Of a DNA stretch of 51,467 nucleotides, positions 15,832-23,619 are shown piece after piece. The DNA is from Rhodospirillales bacterium (lineage in GTDB: Bacteria > Pseudomonadota > Alphaproteobacteria > Rhodospirillales > Casp-alpha2), in the NCBI GenBank assembly GCA_013204265.1, contig JABMOG010000110.1, positions 1-51,467 of the forward strand, in the 5' to 3' direction. The translations under genes and the position numbers were made by a program. Under the pieces are notes generated by a model. That model made no database searches. It was not told where the DNA came from and saw only the letters and a program-made list of their open reading frames with translations. How positions within the stretch are numbered: position 1 is the first letter of the stretch; every line of letters starts with the position of its first letter.

Positions 15832-17043
15832 ATGGACCAATTTAATTCTGCCAGATCGCTAGTTCGCGCACTAGGACCTTCCGTTTCCGTAACCTGCCTC
15901 AGGCCCGGCGCCGCCACCCGTGCAAGCCGTTATTTCACCAGGAATTTTCCTGGTGAAATCCTGTACGCGGTCAAGACCAATCCCCGTCCGGAAATCCTTG
16001 ATGCGGTCCATGCCGGGGGCGTCCGCCGTTTTGACGTCGCTTCGATCGCTGAAATTAAGCTCACGGCCGAACGTTTTCCGGAGGCGCACCTTTCGTACAT
16101 GCATCCCGTCAAGAACCGGGACGATATTCGGCTTGCCTATTTCCTCTATGGTATTCGCGACTTCGCCTTCGACACCGTGGACGAACTGAACAAGATTGTA
16201 TCGGCCACGGACGGCGCACCAGATCTTACCCTGATGCTGCGTCTCTCCGTTCCCAATTTCCATGCCGAACTGGACCTGTCGTCCAAATTCGGGATTGGCC
16301 ACGATAAGGCTGTTGCGCTTTTGCTGCGGAGCCGACCGCTGGCGCAACGGCTCGGGGTCTGTTTCCATGTCGGCTCCCAATGCATGAACCCGTCCGCCTA
16401 CAGCACCGCCATCCACCTGGTCAGAGACCTGATCATATCGTCCGGGATGCTGCTGGATGTGGTCGATATTGGTGGAGGTTTTCCGTCTCTTTATCCGGAT
16501 ATGTCTCCACCTCCCCTCAACGCCTACATGAGCGAGATTGCCAGGGCGCTGAAGACGCTGCCGGTCAGTGATACCTGCGAATTCTGGGCCGAACCAGGCC
16601 GGGCCCTGGTCGCGGAATCCGCATCTACCCTTGTCCGGGTTGAGCTTCGACGGGGCGAACGTCTGTACATCAACGACGGCACCTACGGCAGCCTTTTCGA
16701 CGCCGGCGTTCCCGGATTCATCTTCCCGGCACGCGCCATCCGGGCGAGCGGCAGGCTGTCGCCGATACAAATCCCGTATGCCTTCTACGGTCCGACTTGC
16801 GATGGTATGGATTTCATGAAGGGGCCTTTCCTGTTACCCGAGGACATGCGCGAGGGCGATTACATCGAAATCGGCCAGACCGGTGCCTATGGATGCACTA
16901 TGCGAACCAACTTTAACGGGTTCCATTCCGATGCTGTAGCCACCCTGACCGACGCGCCGTTGCTGACCCTGTATGGCCGCCAAGCCGCTGTGCGCGGGCC
17001 AGATAAACATGATATCCCGAACCTTCACTCCGAAGCCCTCTAA
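15832..17043 (+). CDS. Type III PLP-dependent decarboxylase (ornithine decarboxylase-like)
   Basis: A 403-residue alanine-racemase-fold decarboxylase of the eukaryotic-type ODC group. The PLP lysine is K48 in ILYAVKTNPRPEIL, FHVGSQ and VVDIGGGFPS are conserved, EFWAEPGRALVAES binds the cofactor phosphate, and FYGPTCDGMDFM contains the catalytic cysteine C323. It most probably makes putrescine from ornithine; lysine or another basic amino acid is possible. The N-terminus is short for the family. The ATG at 15832 is in frame with the domain, but GGAG fits an out-of-frame ATG at 15827 better. A 28-nt inverted repeat lies in codons 34-43. It heads a cluster with DHS-like and ureohydrolase genes. 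Confidence 0.88.
   Translation: MDQFNSARSLVRALGPSVSVTCLRPGAATRASRYFTRNFPGEILYAVKTNPRPEILDAVHAGGVRRFDVASIAEIKLTAERFPEAHLSYMHPVKNRDDIRLAYFLYGIRDFAFDTVDELNKIVSATDGAPDLTLMLRLSVPNFHAELDLSSKFGIGHDKAVALLLRSRPLAQRLGVCFHVGSQCMNPSAYSTAIHLVRDLIISSGMLLDVVDIGGGFPSLYPDMSPPPLNAYMSEIARALKTLPVSDTCEFWAEPGRALVAESASTLVRVELRRGERLYINDGTYGSLFDAGVPGFIFPARAIRASGRLSPIQIPYAFYGPTCDGMDFMKGPFLLPEDMREGDYIEIGQTGAYGCTMRTNFNGFHSDAVATLTDAPLLTLYGRQAAVRGPDKHDIPNLHSEAL
15932..15959. repeat. 13-bp inverted repeat inside the decarboxylase reading frame
   Basis: ATTTCACCAGGAA (15932-15944), a TT centre, then its exact reverse complement TTCCTGGTGAAAT (15947-15959). It lies 100 nt after the start codon and encodes FTRNFPGEI. It would form a strong RNA hairpin or a dyad operator. 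Confidence 0.9.
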
Positions 17044-17079
17044 GCCAAAGCCCCGTTAACAAAATCCCGGAAAAAGATC

Positions 17080-18126
17080 ATGACCGCGAAAGCCGACATC
17101 ACGGACAAGAAAGCTGACCTGCTCAACACGCCGGTCGAGCATATCGACATGACGTCTTTCGATGCCCGTCCCATCATTGACGCCATGGCGAAGATGTCCT
17201 TCACTTCGCGCGATCTGGCGCGGGCGTCGAATATTTACAACGCCATGCTCGCCGATGAAGATTGCTCGATCATCCTGACGTTGGCCGGTTCGACCTCGGC
17301 CGGCGGCTGCATGGACATCTATTCCGACCTGATAAAATACAACATGGTCGACGCCATTGTTTCGACCGGCGCCAGCATCGTCGATATGGATTTCTTCGAA
17401 GCCTTGGGCAACCGGCACTATCAGGGCAGCACCGAAGTTGACGACGGTTATTTGAGAAGCCTGTATATCGACCGCATCTATGACACCTACATCGACGAGG
17501 AAGGCCTCCAGGCCTGTGACCACGCCATTGCCGAAATCGCCGACGGGTTGGAGCCCCGCCCGTATACGTCGCGCGAATTCATCCGCGAAATGGGTGCATG
17601 GCTGGCTGGCGGAAAGGCCCGCAAAGAAGGCTCACTGGTGCAGGCGGCTTATGAAAACGACGTGCCTATCTTTTGCCCGGCCTTTACCGATTGCAGCGCC
17701 GGTTTCGGCCTCGTCGTACACCAGGACCGCAACCCCGAGAGCCACGTCACCATCGATTCCGCCCATGACTTCCGCGAACTGACGGATATCAAGATCAAGG
17801 CTGGCACCACCGGCTTGTTGATGATCGGCGGCGGTGTTCCTAAAAACTTCGCCCAGGACACCGTTGTTTGCGCGGAAATTCTCGGCCACGAAGTGGACAT
17901 GCACAAATACGCCGTGCAGATCACCGTTGCAGACGTGCGCGATGGGGCGTGCAGCAGCTCGACCCTCAAGGAAGCCTCGTCATGGGGCAAGGTGGATACC
18001 GCGCTCGAACAAATGGTTTTCGCCGAAGCCGGAAGCGTCATACCGCTTCTCGCCAGCGATGCCTACCACCGGGGGCACTGGAAAAACCGCCCGCGGCGGC
18101 GTTTCGCATCCCTGTTCGAGCGTTAA
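17080..18126 (+). CDS. Deoxyhypusine synthase-like aminobutyl transferase (SpeY-type candidate)
   Basis: A 348-residue homologue of deoxyhypusine synthase. Bacteria have no eIF5A substrate; bacterial relatives have been reported to form homospermidine or related polyamines by NAD-dependent aminobutyl transfer. The Rossmann-like core shows ILTLAGSTSAGGCMDIY, VDAIVSTGASIVDMD and MIGGGVPKNFAQD. The imine-forming lysine of DHS is kept as K304 in EASSWGKVD. Where eukaryotic DHS has K-H-H, this protein has K-N-F (255-257), a change that fits a substrate other than eIF5A lysine. Position between the decarboxylase and the ureohydrolase supports polyamine synthesis. Confidence 0.87.
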   Translation: MTAKADITDKKADLLNTPVEHIDMTSFDARPIIDAMAKMSFTSRDLARASNIYNAMLADEDCSIILTLAGSTSAGGCMDIYSDLIKYNMVDAIVSTGASIVDMDFFEALGNRHYQGSTEVDDGYLRSLYIDRIYDTYIDEEGLQACDHAIAEIADGLEPRPYTSREFIREMGAWLAGGKARKEGSLVQAAYENDVPIFCPAFTDCSAGFGLVVHQDRNPESHVTIDSAHDFRELTDIKIKAGTTGLLMIGGGVPKNFAQDTVVCAEILGHEVDMHKYAVQITVADVRDGACSSSTLKEASSWGKVDTALEQMVFAEAGSVIPLLASDAYHRGHWKNRPRRRFASLFER

Positions 18127-18134
18127 TTCGTTCA

Positions 18135-19022
18135 ATGAAATTACTGCCCCCGAAAAAAGGATTTCTCGGACTGTCTGAGGAAGACGCGGCTGGATCTGCG
18201 GGTAAGCCGGGCGTCACGGTGGTTCCCTTCGGGCTGGAAGGCTCGGTCAGTTACGGCGGCGGGACGGCGCACGGGCCACAGGCTATCATTGATGCATCCC
18301 ATCAGGTCGAATTGTTCGACGAAGAATTATGGCGTGAACCGGTCCGCGAGTTTCAGGTGTCCACCCTGGCGCCCTTTGCCATCGCCGATGGCGTCGAAGC
18401 CGCCGTCGATCAGTTACAAGGGATTGTCGGTGGAATCCTCGACGAGGGACGCTTTCCTCTCGTTTTCGGCGGTGAACATTCCCTGACCGCCGGCGCCATC
18501 CGGCCCTTCGCCGCACGCCACGAGGATCTGGTCATTCTGCAATTCGACGCACATGCGGATTTGCGCGATGGCTATGAAGGCGAACACTATTCCCACGCCG
18601 CCGCTATGCGGCGATGCCTGGATAATCCCGGCCTGTCCCTGGTGTCGCTCGGTATCCGCAACATCTCAGTAGGCGAAGCCGCGTACTTGGACGGCAATCG
18701 CGACCGTATTCATGTGTACTGGGGCAAGGACAGGCGGGACTGGAACCTGGACGAAATTTTGTCCCACCTGACCGGGCGGTCGGTCTATTTGACCTTCGAT
18801 CTCGACGGGTTCGACGCCAGCCTGATGCCGGCCACCGGCACGCCCGAACCGGGCGGCATGTTTTGGGAAGACGTCATACCAGTCATCCGGGGGGCATGCG
18901 AAGTAGCTACCGTGGTCGGCGCCGATATCTGTGAGCTGGCGCCCATCGCAGGGTTTCACGCTTGCGACTTCCTGGCGGCGAAGCTTGCCCACAAAATTCT
19001 CGCCTACCGATTCGCCCTCTGA
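18135..19022 (+). CDS. Agmatinase/ureohydrolase family protein
   Basis: A 295-residue manganese ureohydrolase. All metal ligands are visible: H115 (GGEHSLTAG), D138/H140/D142 (LQFDAHADLRD), and D222/D224 (LTFDLDGFD); HYSHAAAMRR is the conserved substrate region. It removes urea from agmatine or from an aminopropyl- or aminobutyl-agmatine. The ATG at 18135 is 8 nt after the previous stop and lacks a ribosome site, so translation probably depends on coupling. An in-frame extension upstream to 17868 would overlap the DHS-like gene and is rejected. Together with the two preceding genes it could give putrescine or a longer polyamine; no arginine decarboxylase is seen nearby. Confidence 0.9.
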   Translation: MKLLPPKKGFLGLSEEDAAGSAGKPGVTVVPFGLEGSVSYGGGTAHGPQAIIDASHQVELFDEELWREPVREFQVSTLAPFAIADGVEAAVDQLQGIVGGILDEGRFPLVFGGEHSLTAGAIRPFAARHEDLVILQFDAHADLRDGYEGEHYSHAAAMRRCLDNPGLSLVSLGIRNISVGEAAYLDGNRDRIHVYWGKDRRDWNLDEILSHLTGRSVYLTFDLDGFDASLMPATGTPEPGGMFWEDVIPVIRGACEVATVVGADICELAPIAGFHACDFLAAKLAHKILAYRFAL

Positions 19023-19150
19023 TCAAAGGAAATGGTGGGGTAGGGCAGATTGAAAGTCCCTGTTGGGTTACGGCATGATGGGTTTAAAGTGTGGATGCTC
19101 GTTCTGTTCCCTTGTGGATTTTCGAATGTCGCTGCTGACTGGCGCTGGTT

Positions 19151-19522
19151 TCAGCCGAGGTTTGCCAAGACCTCATAGAGTTCTTTGTTCGTAAATGGCT
19201 TGAGGAGCACAGAATGCGCGCCGGCTTTTTTAGCCGCTTTAAGAGCGTCTTTCATACCCTCGCCCATCCAGCCACCAGAGATGGCAATAATTTTTGCCTC
19301 CGGCCATTGTTCCAGAATCCGGGCAATGCCTTCAACACCGCCCATTCCCGGCATAAAGATGTCTATGAATATCGTGCGGATGGGCTGGTTCAGGGCAAAG
19401 GCCGCCTCGGCATTCTCCAATACGATCGTATCATAGCCATCATCTTCCAGAACTTGAGACAGAGCGTGCCGGACCAACGCGTCGTCATCGACTATAAATA
19501 CGCGTTCACGGGCGATCTTCAT
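19151..19522 (-). CDS. Stand-alone response regulator receiver domain
   Basis: A 123-residue CheY-like protein with no output domain. The acidic pocket is D12-D14 (FIVDDDALV), the phosphoacceptor is D54 (TIFIDIFMPGMGG), the switch serine is S82 (AISGG) and the conserved lysine K108 (LLKPFTNKEL). It probably acts by protein-protein contact in a phosphorelay. No kinase gene is adjacent. It lies 19 nt after a GST gene on the same strand, which may be chance or a stress-response operon. Confidence 0.93.
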   Translation of the reverse strand: MKIARERVFIVDDDALVRHALSQVLEDDGYDTIVLENAEAAFALNQPIRTIFIDIFMPGMGGVEGIARILEQWPEAKIIAISGGWMGEGMKDALKAAKKAGAHSVLLKPFTNKELYEVLANLG

Positions 19523-19541
19523 CGGTTTTCTCCCCTGTTTC

Positions 19542-20237
19542 TCATCGGCGCTGATATTGCGCCGCGCCGAACAGGTTTTTGCGCGCCTCTGCGTCTTTTT
19601 CGAAATTTTTGTTACGGCGCTCGGCCAGAACCTTGAGGGCGCGTTCTACGGCTGGCCGGGCGTTGATAGCCTCGAACCAGCGTTTGACGTTGGGGAAATC
19701 ATCCAGGTTTTGGCCTTGGCGCTCATACGACCGGGTCCACGGGAAAGTCGCCATATCGGCGATGGAATAGTCGCCGGCCAGATACTCGACCTCGCCCAGA
19801 CGTCGGTCGAGAACGCCGTACAAGCGTGCGGCCTCGTTAGTGTAACGCTCAATGGCATAGGGAATCTTCTCGGGCGCGTACTGGCGAAAATGATGGGCCT
19901 GGCCGAACATCGGGCCGACGCCGCCCATCTGGAACATCAGCCATTGGATGACCTGGTAGCGCGCCGCCATTTCCGAAGGCATGAAACGGCCGGTTTTCTC
20001 GGCCAGATACATCAGGATCGCGCCGGATTCAAAAAGGCTGTAGGGCTGTCCATCTGGTCCATCCGGGTCAACAATCGCCGGCATTTTGTTGTTAGGGCTG
20101 ATTTTCAGGTAGTCAGGATCAAACTGATCACCGGCGCCGATGTTGATCGGAAAAACAGTGTAGGGAAGCCCGGTTTCCTCAAGCATGATATGAACCTTGT
20201 GCCCGTTGGGCGTCGGCCAAGTGTATAGATCGATCAT
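19542..20237 (-). CDS. Glutathione S-transferase family protein (YfcG-like)
   Basis: A 231-residue GST. The thioredoxin-fold N-domain begins YTWPTPNGHKVHIMLEETGLPY, where TPNGHKV is the signature of the Nu-class/YfcG-YghU group; NKMPAIVD gives the cis-proline and ESGAILMYLAE binds the glutathione gamma-glutamyl group. The helical C-domain contains YLAGDYSIADMATFPW with the conserved aspartate. Members reduce organic disulfides using glutathione. It starts 75 nt from a divergent DUF4170 gene. Confidence 0.93.
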   Translation of the reverse strand: MIDLYTWPTPNGHKVHIMLEETGLPYTVFPINIGAGDQFDPDYLKISPNNKMPAIVDPDGPDGQPYSLFESGAILMYLAEKTGRFMPSEMAARYQVIQWLMFQMGGVGPMFGQAHHFRQYAPEKIPYAIERYTNEAARLYGVLDRRLGEVEYLAGDYSIADMATFPWTRSYERQGQNLDDFPNVKRWFEAINARPAVERALKVLAERRNKNFEKDAEARKNLFGAAQYQRR

Positions 20238-20312
20238 CTTTAATCCTTCGGTTTTCGGCGAGGCGCGTTCACGGTATAAGTAACCGCATCACATTTATCG
20301 GGAGAACGTTAC

Positions 20313-20564
20313 ATGGAAACACCGCTTTTACATCTGGTTTTCGGCGGAGAGGTCAAAGACCCCCAGGGCACCGATTTTATCGACCCCAATGGTTTGGACG
20401 TCATCGGCATCTTTCCCAACCACGATGCGGCGGTAAAGGCGTGGCGGGGCGCCAGTCAGGGCCGCGTCGATGAGGCCAATGTCAAATACGTCATCGTCCA
20501 TCTGCACCGCCTGTTGGACCCGGAACATCCGGTTGAATTCCACGAACGCACGGACGAACGCTAG
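20313..20564 (+). CDS. DUF4170 domain protein
   Basis: An 83-residue protein matching the alphaproteobacterial DUF4170 family: LHLVFGGEVKDPQGTDFIDPNGLDVIGIFPNHDAAVKAWRGASQGRVDEANVKYVIVHLHRLLDPE. It has no signal peptide or membrane segment and is predicted cytosolic. The function is not known. A purine-rich GGGAGAA precedes the ATG. Confidence 0.88.
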   Translation: METPLLHLVFGGEVKDPQGTDFIDPNGLDVIGIFPNHDAAVKAWRGASQGRVDEANVKYVIVHLHRLLDPEHPVEFHERTDER

Positions 20565-20620
20565 ATCAAACAGGGTATTGCCTAAATATTTTTGTTTCTG
20601 ATCAGGCGGAGAATAGTCCG

Positions 20621-20788
20621 TCAGACGGGCTCGATACTGTCTTTTTTCTGGAGTTCCTCGAGACGCGCTCGTACGGGCTCAACCGCCGAGGTTTCGATCC
20701 TCGCCTCCAAGGAAGCCGAAGCTGTTTGTGCGCGCAGGCGGTTTTTCTGTGCACGATATTTATCAAGGTCGACAATCTCAGCGGTCAT
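20621..20788 (-). CDS. Small uncharacterised alphaproteobacterial protein
   Basis: A 55-residue hydrophilic protein, mostly helical and rich in R, K and E (TAEIVDLDKYRAQKNRLRAQ). I do not know its function. The ATG at 20788 is chosen because AAGGAG lies 7 nt upstream; an earlier in-frame ATG at 20809 includes that site. The I-V-D-L-x-x-Y start occurs in several short alphaproteobacterial hypotheticals. Both neighbours are separated by short gaps. Confidence 0.65.
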   Translation of the reverse strand: MTAEIVDLDKYRAQKNRLRAQTASASLEARIETSAVEPVRARLEELQKKDSIEPV

Positions 20789-20948
20789 GGACGTTCTCCT
20801 TGGCGCCATTCAATGTAAAACGATATCGGATGCGAACGCGGGTGGGAAGGGTCCATCCTCACTTGGGCCGGGTTTTGCCTCGAAAAACCAAAATATTATC
20901 AAAATAGCGAGTGGTTGGCCCCACGAGTCCGGATTTTTCCAGGCTATT

Positions 20949-21608
20949 TCACCGGGAAAGTTGCTTGGTAATGCTCTCGAACACGGAATCAAACATGGAT
21001 TCGGTCAGCCTTCCGGTATTGGTGTTGTAGCGCGAGCAGTGATAGCTGTCTGCCAGGACGAGCCCTCCGGGAAGATCGTGAAACTGATTGTGACCGAATT
21101 TATAAGCGCTTTTTCGCTCACCCAGGGCCGCCAGCACCGCGCCGTGGGCGAGGGTACCCAACGCAAGGATCACTTTTAGCTGATTAAGCGCGGTAATTTC
21201 TTCTAACAAAAACCCGCGGCATGCGGCGACTTCCGCACCGACGGGTTTGTTTTCCGGTGGCACGCAGCGCACCGCATTGGTAATCCGGCAATTCACCAGA
21301 GTCAGGCCGTCGTTCGGCACGGCGCCATAATCGCCTTGGGTGAAACCGAATTTCCCAAGGCTGGCGTACAGAAGATCGCCTGCCGAATCGCCGGTGAACG
21401 GACGACCGGTCTGGTTCGCCCCGCGCAACCCCGGGGCCAGCCCGACGACCAGCAATTCCCCGTCCATCCCGCCGAACGAAGGCACCGGCGCATTATGCCA
21501 ACCGTGATGCGCGGCGCGGTTATTTTGACGAAATTCCATCAGCCGGGGACACAGGTCGCAATCCGCCGGTGGGTCGCTGGTGTGTCTGGAGCTTTCGGAA
21601 GCACTCAC
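20949..21608 (-). CDS. Uracil-DNA glycosylase, family 5 type (UdgB)
   Basis: A 219-residue DNA repair enzyme that excises uracil and possibly other deaminated bases. Motif A is GLAPGLRGANQTGRPFTGD, the family 5 form in which the usual catalytic polar residue after the second glycine is absent. The iron-sulfur ligands are probably the cysteines of CDLCPRL, NAVRCVPP and AACRGFL. The motif C-like segment is SYHCSRYNTNTGRL. The gene is followed, on the minus strand, by the small protein gene, and lies 23 nt downstream of the NYN gene's stop. Confidence 0.9.
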   Translation of the reverse strand: MSASESSRHTSDPPADCDLCPRLMEFRQNNRAAHHGWHNAPVPSFGGMDGELLVVGLAPGLRGANQTGRPFTGDSAGDLLYASLGKFGFTQGDYGAVPNDGLTLVNCRITNAVRCVPPENKPVGAEVAACRGFLLEEITALNQLKVILALGTLAHGAVLAALGERKSAYKFGHNQFHDLPGGLVLADSYHCSRYNTNTGRLTESMFDSVFESITKQLSR

Positions 21609-21631
21609 TTTTAAGACTCTTCAGTCGAATT

Positions 21632-22243
21632 TCAGGCGATTTCCACCTGGGGGTCGAATTCTTCGACATTGGTGTCCAGGTCTTCCGGGAGATCATAAGG
21701 CTCCGTTCTCTGGCCACCCTGGCGCTGGATTTCGGACTTAATGTCCATCAGCTCGACAAAGTCATCGGCCTGACGGCGCAGTTCGTCGGCGATCATTGGC
21801 GGCCGGGAGCGCATGGTGCTGACCACGGTGACGCGCAGCCCCTTGCGCTGCACGAATTCCACAAGCCGCCGGAAATCGCCGTCGCCGGAAAAAATTACCG
21901 CATGGTCGATGCTGTCAGCCATTTCAATCAGGTCCACGGCCAATTCGATGTCCATGTTGCCCTTAACCTTTTTGCGCCCGGCTTCGTCGGTGAACTCCTT
22001 AGCCGGCTTGGTAATCATGGTGTAGCCGTTATAATCCAGCCAATCGACCAATGGACGGATCGGCGAATACTCTTGTTCTTCCAGCAATGCGGTGAAATAA
22101 AAAGCCCGGATCAACTGGCCCTGTTTGGCGAAATAGCTGAGTAGGCGCTTGTAATCAATATCAAAATCAAGCGCCTTGGCCGCCGCGTAAAGGTTTGATC
22201 CATCAATAAAAAGCGCTATACGCTCTTCAGGGTAAAAATTCAT
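21632..22243 (-). CDS. NYN domain (LabA/DUF88-like) nuclease
   Basis: A 203-residue PIN-like RNase of the NYN group. The acidic catalytic residues are visible: D14 in ALFIDGSNLY, the aspartates of NMDIELAVDLIEMA and those of VIFSGDGDFRRLVEF. The C-terminal tail (about 170-203) is acidic and unstructured. Family members are thought to process or degrade RNA. The ATG at 22243 begins the domain; the in-frame start at 22309 adds a poorly conserved hydrophobic stretch. It is upstream of the UDG gene in the same orientation. Confidence 0.9.
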   Translation of the reverse strand: MNFYPEERIALFIDGSNLYAAAKALDFDIDYKRLLSYFAKQGQLIRAFYFTALLEEQEYSPIRPLVDWLDYNGYTMITKPAKEFTDEAGRKKVKGNMDIELAVDLIEMADSIDHAVIFSGDGDFRRLVEFVQRKGLRVTVVSTMRSRPPMIADELRRQADDFVELMDIKSEIQRQGGQRTEPYDLPEDLDTNVEEFDPQVEIA

Positions 22244-22454
22244 CGAACTAAAGCCCTTTCTGTATAAAATTAGGCATCCGAGATAAATAATTTTCGAATG
22301 CGTGGTCACCGGCGTTATAGTTTCGCCAAAATTGCGAAGCCTGAGGCCCGCCGGTTCCCTGCGGAAAATACCGCCCGACCTTTAAAATAACCGTCCCTTT
22401 TATAGTTAGGCCTTTGACCCTGCCTTACAAGAATGAATTACAGGAATAATCGTT

Positions 22455-23039
22455 TTGATTTTGATCGGTATCGGAGCAAATCTGCCTAGCCCGCGTCACG
22501 GCCCCCCTCGCGCCACCTGCGGCGCGGCGCTGGAATCCTTAAGTAACGCGGGCCTGACAATCGCTGCACGGTCACGTTGGTATAAAAGTGCACCGGTGCC
22601 CGTGTCCGACCAGCCATGGTTCGTCAACGCCGTCGCCCAGGTAAAAACGGCGATGGCCCCGGAGGCATTAATGGGCCTTTTACTTAATACCGAAGAAGCC
22701 CTTGGGCGCAGCCGAACGGAGCCCAATGCGCCGCGCACCGTTGATCTGGACCTGTTGGCCTACGGCGAGGCGACCTTGCCCCCGGAGGGAGGAGCCAAAG
22801 GCGCGCTGGGCTTGATTGTTCCCCATCCGCGCATGTTTGAGCGGGCATTTGTGTTGCTGCCTTTACGCGATATCGCCCCGAATTGGCACCACCCGGTGCT
22901 GGGTTTTGGGATGGACGAGATGATCGCCAATCTTCCCGAAGGCCAACGGTTTGAGCCCATGATGGATGCCGGCGGCGTCTTCGGCACCGAATGGCGGGAC
23001 AAAACCGCCCCTCAAAGCCCCGTTGATGAAATAGATTAA
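22455..23039 (+). CDS. folK: 2-amino-4-hydroxy-6-hydroxymethyldihydropteridine pyrophosphokinase
   Basis: Transfers pyrophosphate from ATP to 6-hydroxymethyl-dihydropterin in folate synthesis. The 194-residue protein has the N-terminal strand ILIGIGANLPSPR, the substrate segment SRWYKSAPVPVSDQPWFVNAV, the catalytic NTEEALGRSRTEPNAPRTVDLDLL with the two metal aspartates, and VPHPRMFERAFVLLPL. The start is a TTG with AGGA about 9 nt upstream; the first in-frame ATG would delete the fold. A C-terminal extension beyond about residue 165 is longer than in E. coli FolK. The promoter-distal side leads into rpoZ. Confidence 0.93.
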   Translation: MILIGIGANLPSPRHGPPRATCGAALESLSNAGLTIAARSRWYKSAPVPVSDQPWFVNAVAQVKTAMAPEALMGLLLNTEEALGRSRTEPNAPRTVDLDLLAYGEATLPPEGGAKGALGLIVPHPRMFERAFVLLPLRDIAPNWHHPVLGFGMDEMIANLPEGQRFEPMMDAGGVFGTEWRDKTAPQSPVDEID

Positions 23040-23061
23040 GGCGCAATAACAAAACAAACGT

Positions 23062-23077
23062 GTTAAGTCTCCTTAAC
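23062..23077. repeat. Perfect inverted repeat upstream of rpoZ
   Basis: GTTAAG-TCTC-CTTAAC is a 6-bp perfect inverted repeat with a 4-nt loop, 23 nt after the folK stop and just upstream of the candidate rpoZ -35. It is too AT-rich for a strong terminator and may be an operator. Confidence 0.45.
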
Positions 23078-23085
23078 CTATTGTC

Positions 23086-23114
23086 TTGCTTTACCGTGTC
23101 CTGCAAAATATATA
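23086..23114 (+). promoter_or_regulatory. Candidate promoter of rpoZ-rel
   Basis: TTGCTT (23086-23091) and TATATA (23109-23114) are 17 nt apart; TATAAA overlaps at 23111-23116. The rpoZ ATG follows with TAGGAG at good spacing. Confidence 0.4.
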
Positions 23115-23162
23115 AACAGCACCCTTGATTAAGGTTCCTGTCAATACCCCTAGGAGTTCCCG

Positions 23163-23597
23163 ATGGCCCGAGTTACCGTCGAAGACTGTATCGTCAAGAT
23201 TCCCAACCGTTTTAAGCTTGTCATGATGGCATCGCAGCGCGCCCGCAACATTTCCGCTGGCTCTCAGTTGAACGTTGAGCGCGACAACGACAAAAACCCC
23301 GTCGTTGCGCTGCGTGAAATTGCCGAAAATCAGGTCGATCATGAGGAACTCGAAGAATCCCTGATCAAGGGCTTGCAGAAATTTGTCGAAATGGACGACC
23401 CGGAAGAAGCCGATCTCGACCTGATCGACGCTCAACCGGACCTCGAAGGCGAAAGCGCCAAAAACTATAGGGGTGAAGACGACCCCGAGGTGGACACCGG
23501 AGGTAGCGACAGCATCTCGGAAGTGAGTATGGACATGGGTGGTTCCAAGTACGAAGACATCACGCCTGAAGACCTGGAAGACAATAAAGGGGCTTAA
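23163..23597 (+). CDS. rpoZ: DNA-directed RNA polymerase omega subunit
   Basis: The small subunit that helps beta-prime fold and join RNA polymerase, and part of one ppGpp site in E. coli. The N-terminal domain [32 protein letters not shown] and [13 protein letters not shown] are canonical. At 144 residues it is longer than the 91-residue E. coli protein; residues from about 75 form a very acidic, low-complexity tail ([16 protein letters not shown]...). It is directly followed by rel, the ppGpp synthase gene, the standard pairing. Confidence 0.96.
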   Translation: MARVTVEDCIVKIPNRFKLVMMASQRARNISAGSQLNVERDNDKNPVVALREIAENQVDHEELEESLIKGLQKFVEMDDPEEADLDLIDAQPDLEGESAKNYRGEDDPEVDTGGSDSISEVSMDMGGSKYEDITPEDLEDNKGA

Positions 23598-23619
23598 CCT
23601 CTCTCAAACAAGGTGGCGG

